Part shown: piece by piece, positions 49,301 to 58,186 of the stretch
How the letters are laid out: every line of letters begins with the position of its first letter
How positions within the stretch are numbered: position 1 is the first letter of the stretch
Assembly (NCBI GenBank): GCA_030789695.1
Contig: CM061132.1
Span: forward strand, 33,132,418 to 33,196,417
Reading direction: 5' to 3'
DNA: 64,000 nt
Source: Scilla litardierei
Taxonomy: Eukaryota; Streptophyta; Magnoliopsida; Asparagales; Asparagaceae
Program-made: the position numbers and the translations under genes
The notes under the pieces: model-generated
Told to the model about the DNA's origin: nothing
What the model saw: the letters and a program-made list of their open reading frames with translations, nothing else
Databases searched by the model: none

Positions 49301-50107
49301 AGTTGATTGTAGCATGTTTAATAAACAACCCTTTTTAAATTCGTTGTTTAAATTGTTTCAGGGTGTGGTAATTCAGGATGAATGCTGAATTTGATGTGAC
49401 CAGATGCTCCACGTTATATTCTCCCACACACGTTTCCCATTACGACCACCCGGACACCCGAAATCATCAAATCAGGCAAGTGTGCGAATTTCATAAATTA
49501 TTCTAGTATTAATGTTAATTGCATTTTCTGCGTGTGCATGTGTGGACCCTTAATAAGTGAATTGGTAATGCATGTGTGTGTGTGGACCCTTAATAAGTGA
49601 ATTGATAATGCATGTGTGCGTGTGTGTGGACACTCATTAATGGAAAATTGACGATGGCATGAAACTCTTGAACTGCTTTGAACACACTTGATTGTATTGA
49701 AGCCATCTGCGAATAAGGCACCCTCCTAGTAGAGAGAGTGATCCTTTGTCCAGATAAGCTAGCAGCGAATAAGGCACTCTCCTAGCAGAGAGAATCATCC
49801 TTTGTCTAGATAAGCTAGCAGCGAATAAGGCACTCTCCAAGACAGAGAGAGTTATCCTTTGTCCAGACTTGTCTTGTGCACTTGGGTGGGGTAAGGTTGA
49901 GCCTATGCACGGTTTAGAGGGTTGATCCCCCTCAAATAGTAAGGCATGAACCCTCTTGACACACACCGTCTTGTCTTGTCTTGTCTTGTCTTGTAGCCAG
50001 TAGCACACGCTACGACCATTGCCATGCCACGTTTACTTTCTAGCACTGTCTTTTTCTTTCCTGCCATGACTATATAAATTGTCATGATCATTACTTTAAT
50101 TTTAAAA
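46344..50107 (+). mobile_element. G3, chromovirus-like 3' LTR, interrupted by H, carrying hAT2
   Basis: Starts TGTAACGACCGGCATTTCGG after a polypurine-like tract. From about 47105 it aligns with G1. hAT2 occupies 47369-48665. TATATAAA lies at 50071-50078, equivalent to 40581-40588. At 50108, where G1 continues TTTTAAAATG-TTGTAG, LTR H begins, so the last 560 bp or so are displaced beyond the window. Confidence 0.78.
47369..48665. mobile_element. hAT2, non-autonomous hAT-type element
   Basis: 1297 bp starting CAGTGGCGTAACCAGGATTT and ending GTAGTTACGCCCCTG, flanked by a perfect 8-bp duplication CCCTCAGC (47361-47368 and 48666-48673). G1 has one uninterrupted CCCTCAGC at the homologous place. 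There is no transposase. About 48060-48490 holds roughly five diverged copies of a 95-bp repeat built on TTGTAGGAAACATTGGTGT and GTCAAATATGTAAAAAGCC. Confidence 0.93.
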
Positions 50108-50707
50108 TGATCACTAACTAGCTTTGAGGGTAGGCCTGTCGAAAGGTTTTGATTGGGTGTCACTTGAAGCGTACGAGTAGAGTAATAACCAAGAGAGGAT
50201 TCGTCTCTCCCGGTCAATGGGAGGTAGTGTTGGAGAGTTAGTTCGGTCTTTAGTAAAATCTCTGATCAGAGTATGTTGGAAGAAGTCCAACATTTTTTGA
50301 CTAAAGATCGATAGAAACTAACCGGATTCAAGTTATTGGGGGAGACAGTTTGACCGTACCCTAGACTTGATCTACACGACATAGTTTAGACGAAGAGACT
50401 AAAACTATGAAACTCATCACGAACACAGTCAGGGTGGTCCCGACAATTCTCATGTCGAAGAGTTGACATGCATTTATATTTTATATATTCACACACGTCT
50501 TCTTTGTATTTTTCCGTTGTTTTCCGTCGTTCCGTCTCCACTTTCTTGTGATTTTAGTTTTCTTTCACTTCTTTGTGTTTTTGTATGAATGCATGAGTTT
50601 TCCAGCATTGGGGACATATAATGAAGATATCATGAGCCCCCAGAGCAACGGGAGGAGTCACGCATGATCCAGAGGGCAAAACGATGAAGATTGCTATATC
50701 TCAGCCC

Positions 50708-51155
50708 TCAACCGATCGGGTGGACACAGCCACCCGATCGGTTGATGCACGTGTATCCAACCCGGATAAAGGAAGAAGAGAAGAGCAGCTCACCCAATCG
50801 GTTCAACGATCGGGTGAGATCACAGAGCTCTCTGTCATTTGGGATGAATTCCAACCGATCGGGTGACATCTCACCCGATCGGTTCACCTGTAGCTGAAAT
50901 TTCCAAACGACGAACCAAAGAACTCACCTGATCGGTTCAGTGATCGGTTGAGATCTACAGAGCTCTCTGTCTTTTTGGGCATAGTTCCAACCGATCGGGT
51001 GATATCTCACCCGATCGGTTCATCTGTAGCCGCATCTCCCCAACTCTCGAACCGGTCATGCCACCCGCTCGCCTCAGCACCCGGTTGAAGCTTCTGAAGC
51101 CTGATAGCCAAAGCGATCATCAGCTCAGGTTGATGCTTCAACCGATCGGGTGACC
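50708..51155 (+). promoter_or_regulatory. CCGATCGG hairpin array in U3 of H
   Basis: Inverted repeats with arms of 16 bp (TCAACCGATCGGGTGG 50708-50723 and its complement 50730-50745) and 14 bp (50853-50866/50871-50884 and 50989-51002/51007-51020, arms AACCGATCGGGTGA). Degenerate pairs lie near 50790-50818 and 50925-50953 and single sites near 51138. The array ends about 60 bp before the TATA box. Confidence 0.82.
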
Positions 51156-51214
51156 TCAATTTCTGCGGTTTTGTTGGGTATTTGGACCCGAACCGTTAGG
51201 GTTTCACAGGGGAC

Positions 51215-51222
51215 TATAAATA
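51215..51222 (+). promoter_or_regulatory. TATA box of H
   Basis: TATAAATA in GGGGACTATAAATACACG, after the hairpin array. Confidence 0.7.
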
Positions 51223-52385
51223 CACGATATTGGCCGACTTGATGAGGATCTCTTCTATTTTTAGGGCTGTTTCAGCCCCTTTGTTGGGAGCCCTAGGTTA
51301 GCTTAGATTAGGATTTGTCTTCAATAAATCTTGTAAAGGATTGGTGGATTCGAAGGCAAGATAAGTATTTCTCTTCTTATTTCCATTGTTTTGTGTTATT
51401 TTCATTTTGCTTGATGGTGAATGTTTGTTTGTCTCTTTTATTGCTTATTTTTATGTTCTTCACCATTGAGTAGTGTTTGATGAACCCTAATATGTGTTAG
51501 AGTAGGATTGAAGCTTGGGATTTCACATTTTACTTGGTTGCATGGTATGTGTTAGATGGAATGTGTCAATGGGGATTTCTAGCAATCTAAGTCCAATTCG
51601 CATGGCAACGTACTAGTTGTGTTGGGGATTGGGGTCAGGTGTCTTGTCCAGTCAAGATCCGCTTTGATGTATTGCTAGAAATCACATTCGACCTATTTGG
51701 TCATTAGGGTTACGCGGGGGCGTTTTATTGTCATTGGCAGGAGAAAGACCACCTCTGACCGTCAGGCCAAGGGGGAATAAATTTGGCGGTTGACTCCCTA
51801 GCCACAGCTCACACCCCTAGCGTAGACATTGAGTCCTCGCGTGTGGGAACGGCTTGGACGAAATGTTGGGAGTTATCATTGTGGCCTTAATGCTCACGGT
51901 TGCGGAAGGTGTTAATGGACATGGGAATGCCCACCGTCCGAAACCGGGTAGACCTAGCATACTGGGCATCGACCGGAATATCGGGCCTATGGACGCTAGG
52001 TACCACCTTTAGGGGCAATGTCTCACCCTGGGTCAAGTCAAATGCCAAGTGTCATGAATGCTCTAGCCTGTGTTAGCGGGGATTCATTTCTTGTCGTTTT
52101 CATTTATTTCTTCTATTTCTACACTTCCACCCATATCATCCGCGTAGCTAGCACACAACCTAGGCGAGGCTAGTAGCCATTCAAGCCATCCACCTCCCTG
52201 AGTTCGATAAACCTGCACCCTACACTAACCGTGCACTTGCGGTAAAATGACACCGCGCCCAAACCGTAAACGGGGTGCCGGTCATGAGTCAACCACATAA
52301 TTATGATTCTGAAACAGGGACGTGAACTATTGCTAGTGGTCACTGTCGTATAGGGATTCGAGCCCAACCTGTAGTAGGGTCAGGC

Positions 52386-53807
52386 TGTAGGGTCACACAC
52401 AGAGTGCGGCCTTCGTCCAATAATAGGTAGAATCATTAGGGAGAATATGCATTTGATGCAAGGGATAGAAAATTGCATTTGATGCAAATGATAATTTTAA
52501 GCCTAGATAGGGACTAATTTGCATATGATGCAAAAGGGGTTAAATAGGTCTTAAATTGTTTAAGACCATATTTAATATTATGAACGCTTGAAAAAGGTTA
52601 CCTATAAGATGGGAATGTCCCGCTCTAAACACAGGTTCGAACGGCGTCCAAATCAGATGCCAAAGGCCCAAGTTACGCTCAATACAGACCAAAGGGGCCT
52701 GACCCATGCCCAAACTGGATGTGGGTCAGACCAGGACTGAACCAGGCCAGACCACTCAGGTCTGGCATGGACGCCTGGCCCGGCCGACCCTGGGTACCCG
52801 GCCCAGGCCCAGGTCCAGGCCTAGGCAGTGCCCAGTCAGCAGGGTTTTTGAGCAGTGGGGCCTACATGCTGGGCCCCACATCTGGGTGCAGAACCCTAAG
52901 GGCAGTTTGCAATTTTGACGGCCGATTTGGACGAAAATCAGGCCATGGGCTAACCTTTGGGCGATCAATTGGAGGGTCAAACGGACTCCAATTGACTCGC
53001 CATTTTTTCCTATGAATTCACCATTGAACGTCCTTCGATTTGGTAGGTTGTACCAAGGTTGAAGCTCAACGGTGAGGAAGTTAAAATTCACGAAAGTTTG
53101 CCCTTTGTGAAAGGCAAACTAACTTGATTTAATTAACTCAAATTTAATAGTCCCACATCGGTTGTGGAGAAAAGGGAAGAGTCAGCCCTTTGTGAAATAG
53201 GGGCATCCCCCTTCCTCCAAACTTGTCTCAAGCTCAAGATGTGAGCGTCTCCCAAAAACGTTGGAGCACGCTTGGATCAAAGCCTAAATTAATTCTGCTG
53301 CTCCCTATATTTCTGCCTTACTCCTAAAGGGATCTAGCAAAGCCACGAAGGAGTTCGGATTCGGATCCGAAATCTTGGCGAAGACTCACTCGCGTGAAAC
53401 TTTCTTCGACGCGAGGTTGGCTCGACGATACGAGGATTGCTTGCCTCGGGATGCGGAGCGGTTCGAGGAGCTTTCCGAGGAGAGGTTCGGCGTGGGACAT
53501 GGATCGGCTCGAAAGACGGTGTTGTACACCTTGCCTGCCCCAGGGCAAGGTTCCGGGTATGTTTTTAGAAGCTTTTGTTTTAATTATTCGCATTAGGTTA
53601 GATCCTTCTTGGGATGGTCAGATCCATCCCGAGTCGGCAAAGATCTTGGCTAAGGGTCTTGTATCTTAGGGGTAAGTTAAAATGTTTAACTGCATGTTAA
53701 TTAGATTAACCTGTTTATTTTTCTGCTTCGCATTTTATGTCTATGTTCCGTCCGACTTAGGACGGGAATAGAGTTTTTGTGCCCTCAGGGTTCCTCAAAA
53801 CCCTACA
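52386..53807 (+). repeat. 5' LTR of element I
   Basis: 1422 bp, TGTAGGGTCACACACAGAGT to CTCAAAACCCTACA, followed after one base by an initiator-Met PBS. It contains AGTCCCACATCGG (about 53150), a motif common in plant LTRs, and an 11-bp copy of GCATTTGATGCAA-type repeats near 52450-52530. The second LTR is outside the window. Confidence 0.8.
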
Positions 53808-53808
53808 G

Positions 53809-53820
53809 TGGTATCAGAGC
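53809..53820 (+). other. Primer binding site of element I
   Basis: TGGTATCAGAGC, a perfect match to the plant initiator-Met PBS core. Confidence 0.93.
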
Positions 53821-54636
53821 TTAGGTTTGCGTAACGATCTAGCACTGCGATTTTATTAAACATTGAAATGCATTTAAAATACTTTTACAATGTTTTAAAG
53901 TTATGAGATAATTTTTAAAATATTTTTAGATGCCTTTTAAAATTTATGTGATATTTTTTAAAGATAACTTTAAAAGCCTAAAATTTTTATGCAATAAATA
54001 TTTTAAGTAGCATGCAAATTTTGTGATCTTTTAAAACAAGTTTTTTTTATTTTATGAGATAAAATAAAATGTTTTAAAAATTTAAATGTTAAATTTAAGT
54101 ATGCATGCTAAAATTGTTTATTTGATAAACATTATTCTATTTAATTGTTAAATAGTTGTACACTCTTTTATGCGATAAAATTAGTGTAATTTTATGTTAA
54201 TGGCCATGCAAATGTTGTCACTTATTTGATAACACAAGACAACCCTCTTAGGTAGCCATTAAGAACTCGTTAAAATTTATGAGATAAATTCTAATGACAT
54301 AATATGTTTTAATAAAACATTAACAACACTTTAAGACCTAATTCCTGATTAGGGTAGTCCCTTTAATGAAAATTTTAATTCTAATTGTTATGTAATTAAT
54401 TCTCATTAAAGGACTTTGCTTTTAGTGTTGTTAATAAATTTATTAAAATCCTAATAACGATTAGGATAGCACGTGAACCTTATAGTTGATAAGGATTTAA
54501 TAAAAGTTATTAAACAAATCCTAAAATTTTGAATTTAAGGATTCAACTAGTTGATAGGATTATTAGTTGTTAATAAATTAATCCTTTTAGTCTATGGCAC
54601 GCATATAAAAATAACAAGCTTTATTCAATGGACCAT
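53821..54636 (+). other. AT-rich leader of element I
   Basis: Non-coding leader with recurring GTTTTAAA/ATTTTAAA words and several imperfect copies of TTAATAAA-containing segments (54240-54580). No gag is reached before element C interrupts at 54637; the left flank of C is ACCAT (54632-54636). Confidence 0.7.
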
Positions 54637-54931
54637 TGATCACTCCTTATTTTACACTTTTTTCCCGCATGTTTGCATGCCATTTAGATCGCCCAAATCA
54701 TGTTTTTCACGATATATCGACGACATTGCGATGCTTTTCACGATTTGTTGTTTTTGTCGCATTTCAGGTGATTTGGAGCGATTTGGAGTGATCTCGAGAT
54801 GCGCTTACTCCAGAGGGTCACCGACGACCTCCCCAAGGGGTATTTTACTGTTGGAGAGGAGCGGAAGAAGAACGGACGTCGCAGGAGCGACGAGGAGGCC
54901 AAAACAAGCTGTTTGGGCATTTTTGGTGTCC

Positions 54932-55315
54932 CACTCGGCCGAGTGGAGGAGTCACTCGGCCGACCAGCGAGACACCACTCGGCCGACCAGATCGGATACG
55001 TTTCATACGTGCACTCGGCCGAAAGACGGAGACCACATCGGCCGAGTGACGAGATCCTGTCCGCCCGAGTGGCGCCCAGACGAAGCTATTCAAAAATCGC
55101 CAACTTACTATTTTTCGTCTGCCTGAGCTTCAGAAGACCCACTCGGCCGAGTGGATAATCCCGACCGCCCGAGTACCAAGAAGCCATCGGCCGAGTGACG
55201 ACAACTCACTCGGCCGAGCCGCCCCCAAAGTGAAGACCCCTGAAGATCAAGACTTACTAGAAATTTACAGGGTTTCTCACTCGGCCGAGCGACTTTTGTC
55301 ACTCGGCCGAGTGCG
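54932..55315 (+). promoter_or_regulatory. CGGCCG palindrome array in U3 of C 5' LTR
   Basis: About twelve sites, among them perfect CACTCGGCCGAGTG at 54932-54945 and about 55139-55152 and 55301-55314, with half-changed copies (CACTCGGCCGACC, CATCGGCCGAGTG, CCGCCCGAGTG). It ends about 80 bp before the TATA-like site. Confidence 0.75.
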
Positions 55316-55794
55316 ACGCGCTGCCTGTAGCGAAAATTGCGGATTTCAGGCTGTGCAGGGGTATTTTGGTCACAGTTTTTGGACGATTTTGGGGGGTATT
55401 TAACCCATGTTTTTACCATAGGTTAGAGAGCTTTTCTCTTAGATTTTTGCAGCTTTTTAGATTAAATTTTTAGCTTTATTCTTGTGATTGGAGAGGAGAC
55501 AAAAGTTGATTTTTGTTGGATTAATTGAAGAACTCCATTGGTTTGCCTCTCTTTTCTCTAAAAATTCTATTTTTATTGCTTATCTCAATATTGTGATGAA
55601 TTCTCTTGTCTATTTCATTGATTGTTTTTGTGTTTGTGCTATGAATTGTGAGTAGTCTCCACATCTTGGGGCGTGGGGATGAACCCTACAAGCCCAATTT
55701 CATATTTGTGATGAATTGGTAGAAATTTTGCTAGAATTGTTGTTAGGGATTAGTTTGGGAGCGATTTACTACGGATAGCTAGGAGTTCATACCG

Positions 55795-56084
55795 ATTGGG
55801 ATTTGCAAGAGATTGGATCCCAATTCGATAGGAAACCCTAGAAATCCGAATTGGGTTGGAATCGAATTTCCGTAGTATCGGTTTGCAAGAGATTGGACCG
55901 ATACTAGGGTTCCCGGTTGCAATTCCGTGCCGATACCCGTTTGCAAGAGATTGGACGGGTAGGAACTATCCCAACCTAGGTCGTGGGCCGAGTTTGCACG
56001 AGAGTGGGCTCGGTGCGCGATTGAACGATGATGTTGATCCTAATGCTAGCTTCCCTAGGCTAGGGTTTGCAAGAGATTGGACCC
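55795..56084 (+). repeat. Constant-loop, variable-stem hairpin series in C 5' LTR
   Basis: Five copies of loop TTGCAAGAGATTGG (one as TTGCACGAGAGTGG), each between different complementary arms. They are ATTGGGAT/ATCCCAAT (55795-55824, 8 bp), AGTATCGGT/ACCGATACT (55874-55905, 9 bp), TACCCGT/ACGGGTA (55934-55961, 7 bp), CCGAGT/GCTCGG (55988-56013, 6 pairs with one G-U) and GGGT/ACCC (56063-56084, with outer CTAG pairing). A sixth, degenerate copy may lie at 56104-56135. Repeated in the 3' LTR at about 63405-63695. Confidence 0.85.
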
Positions 56085-56458
56085 GAATCTAGGATAGCTA
56101 TAGACCGGCAACAGCGCGAGAGCGTGAGCTTGGTTCTACATTCAGTTGCAATTAGTTCATCCAAAATCTTATTCTAGCAATTTTGATACCGATGAACCAC
56201 ATTGACGAGATACGGTGAGTAGCGGGAATTCCCCATTCCCTAGACGTTCTTTATTTGATTTGATATTTCTGTACTTTGTCTGACGATTGTGACAGGATCG
56301 CCAAAGGAAAATTTCTCTCTTCTTAAATAGCCAGGTTGATTAGAACAAGCACGGTCATTCGTCCTCCCTGTGTTCGATAACCCGCTCGCCGCTATACCGT
56401 GCGCTTGCGGTAAAACTACAACCGTTCTTTGGGTCACATTCCGGAGCGATCAAGTTTT

Positions 56459-56475
56459 TGGAGCCGTTGCCGGGG
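56459..56475 (+). other. Primer binding site of element C
   Basis: TGGAGCCGTTGCCGGGG, 16 of 17 matches to the tRNA-Asp complement, 6 bp inside the LTR. Confidence 0.88.
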
Positions 56476-56479
56476 AGTT

Positions 56480-56980
56480 ACACTAAATTTGAACGTCGGC
56501 AACATCGAGGTGGAGCTTCACATTCCTAAGGCTATGAAACACATGCCTTACCACGAGGAGCTTGACTACATGGACCTCCTTGATGAGGTAATTGAGGAGG
56601 CGATCCCCCACTCGATTGGCGGTCTTTTCGATGAGGATTTCGAGGAAGGCCCGGATTTAGGCCGAGATGAGAAGATAGATGATTCCCCCGACCTCTCCGC
56701 TGAAAATGATGAAGGCGACGCTGATGTCGCAAGGATTCGAGAGCTCTGCAAGCTCTCGAAATTGAAGTCTCCGAAGAAAGCTCCGCCGATACGGAAATCG
56801 GCGTCACCGGTGAAGCCGTTGACCGGAGCAAACGCTAGCTTGGGGAAGCCTCCCCCAACACTATTCGAGACGGGAGACCACCGAGGGAGAATACGCCGCC
56901 GCAACTTCCGAATCCAAGCGTTCTCCCCGGAAAGTTTGATGGGTGCATCTCATATGCACCAAACATCCCGCATTAATTGA
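56480..56980 (+). pseudogene. C-terminal pol tail remnant of element C
   Basis: Open frame reading VELHIPKAMKHMPYHEEL, then LLDEVIEEAIPHSIGGLFDE and DADVARIRELCKLSK, which align with the acidic C-terminal tail of B pol (LLDEVIDEAIPHSIGAL, DADVARIRELCMLS). Nothing of the catalytic domains remains. It could be translated from an ATG at 56534 as a peptide of about 149 residues. The frame has stayed open despite loss of the rest of pol, which may be chance in a young element. Confidence 0.75.
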
Positions 56981-57021
56981 AAATCATAGGGGGTCGAGCT
57001 CACGACCTTAAACGAGCGCTT

Positions 57022-57039
57022 GTCGGGAGGCAACCCGAC
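57022..57039 (+). other. Conserved post-pol hairpin in C
   Basis: GTCGGG-aggcaa-CCCGAC, 40 bp after the pol tail stop. Identical stem in element B (18078-18095). Confidence 0.65.
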
Positions 57040-57303
57040 GGTTATTGCTTTATTTTCACTTTTCTTTTATTTTTGTTTTAGAAATTTTTAGTGTTTTGAG
57101 TCGTTCGCCCAAAAAATTTGTGATAACGGGTCCTATTTTTCCTGACAGGAGAGGAGAATGAGGTACCCATCATTAGGAGGATGCACGAGACGACGAGGAG
57201 CGCCCCAGGAAGGTGCTCGATGCTTAGGAGGAAGATGAAATCGACTGGAGGAAGAAAGACGGAGTTTAGAGCCCAAACGAAGACAAACAGCAGAAGACAA
57301 GGC

Positions 57304-57631
57304 TCACTCGGCCGAGTATACTAGTCGCTCGGCCGAGTACACAAGTTCGTCCGGCCGAGCCGCTCACGAACGAGGGAAGTCTGCTATACCCAACTCTCTG
57401 TTTATTTTCCTGATTTCAGTATAACTGCTACTCGGCCGAGTATATACATTCACTCGGCCGAGTAAAACGGATACGCTCCTAGGGCAAGTCTTGCCGAGTA
57501 GCTTGAGCCACTCGACCGAATGGACTTACTCCACTCGGTCGAGGCTGGCAAGGCCACTCGGCCGAAGCGTTAGCGGGTAAGGATTTTCCATTGATCTCGC
57601 TCGGCCGAGTGACTCAGTCACTCGGCCGAGT
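57304..57631 (+). promoter_or_regulatory. Internal CGGCCG palindrome array upstream of the accessory ORF
   Basis: The LTR motif recurs here: CACTCGGCCGAGTA (57305-57318), GCTCGGCCGAGTA (57327-57339), TACTCGGCCGAGTA (57429-57442), CACTCGGCCGAGTA (57451-57464), CACTCGGTCGAG (about 57532-57543), then GCTCGGCCGAGTGACTCAGT and a final CACTCGGCCGAGT ending at 57631. A TATA box follows 13 bp later. This is a second copy of the U3 arrangement inside the element. Confidence 0.8.
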
Positions 57632-57643
57632 CGTAACTTTTCC

Positions 57644-57650
57644 TATAAAA
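57644..57650 (+). promoter_or_regulatory. TATA box upstream of the accessory ORF
   Basis: TATAAAA in TTTTCCTATAAAAGGGGGCG. It lies 537 bp before the start codon at 58187. Between them are possible splice signals, including GCGCAG followed by GTTGTTTC at about 58001-58014, so the mRNA may have a spliced leader; that is inference. Confidence 0.6.
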
Positions 57651-58186
57651 GGGGGCGGGGTCGGGCTCGTTTTTCGAAACGACACATACCGCAGCGCCCC
57701 GACCCTTCAGCTCGCTCGCCCGAACCCTTCGCCTACTCGCCCGATCGACGTCGCCGCGCCGCCGCTCGGCCAGCCACCGCCGGCCGAGCCGCCACCGCTC
57801 CTCGCCCGAGTTGCCGCCGGCGGCCACGTCTCCGGCCACCTCCGGTATCGCCTATTTAGCATATTTCTCATCTTTTTGTGTGTTTTTCAAGGATCCATGC
57901 GTTAAACGAACCCCAAACCCAAATCGATTTCTATATCTATCTATTATACCCCTAATGCTCCATACGTTTTGAATATTACTCGCTGATATCTCCATTTCAT
58001 GCGCAGGTTGTTTCTGGGAGCTTAGGGGAGCCCAGGGGAGCTTCTAGGGACTGATTCGGGCTTCGCGGAGGCGTTGTCTTCGCACGCTTCCATTGCTTTG
58101 CACTCACGGCGTGTCGTGGTATACTCTTTCCTTTATTTTGCACACGCCGCACTTTTCACGCTTTTCGGCGCGCGCTCGGGGCCCAT

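Larger units (their letters stand above)
50108..52385 (+). mobile_element. LTR H of an Athila-like gypsy element, interrupted by I
   Basis: Begins TGATCACTAACTAGC, like the B and C LTRs (TGATCACT), and near its right side holds CTCCCTGAGTTCGATAAACC and GTGCACTTGCGGTAAAATGA, matching the U5 part of C. It carries the CCGATCGG hairpin array and a TATA box. At 52386 LTR I begins, so the end of H, its PBS and its coding part are not in view. The left flank TAAAA cannot be paired with a right duplication. Confidence 0.72.
54637..56452 (+). repeat. 5' LTR of element C
   Basis: 1816 bp, TGATCACTCCTTATTTTACA to GGAGCGATCA. Order: CGGCCG palindrome array (54932-55315), TATA-like GTATTTAACC (about 55395-55404), AT-rich R region, constant-loop hairpin series (55795-56084), and U5 with CCCTGTGTTCGATAACCC. 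An embedded reading frame across the palindromes is not a gene. Confidence 0.9.

Noticed and set aside
50684..50897. Small frames across the CCGATCGG array in H
   Set aside because: Follow the repeat units only; the DNA signal is the inverted repeats.
54799..55158. Reading frame of 119 codons in the C LTR, also in the 3' LTR
   Set aside because: Runs through the palindrome array; the two LTR copies differ by an indel that shifts the frame near 54930.
54932..55315. Regular palindromic repeats might be a CRISPR array
   Set aside because: Spacing is irregular, repeats are only 12-14 bp, they sit in LTRs of plant retroelements, and no cas genes exist.
56459..56475. Possible tRNA gene end
   Set aside because: It is the primer binding site complementary to a tRNA 3' end; no cloverleaf is around it.
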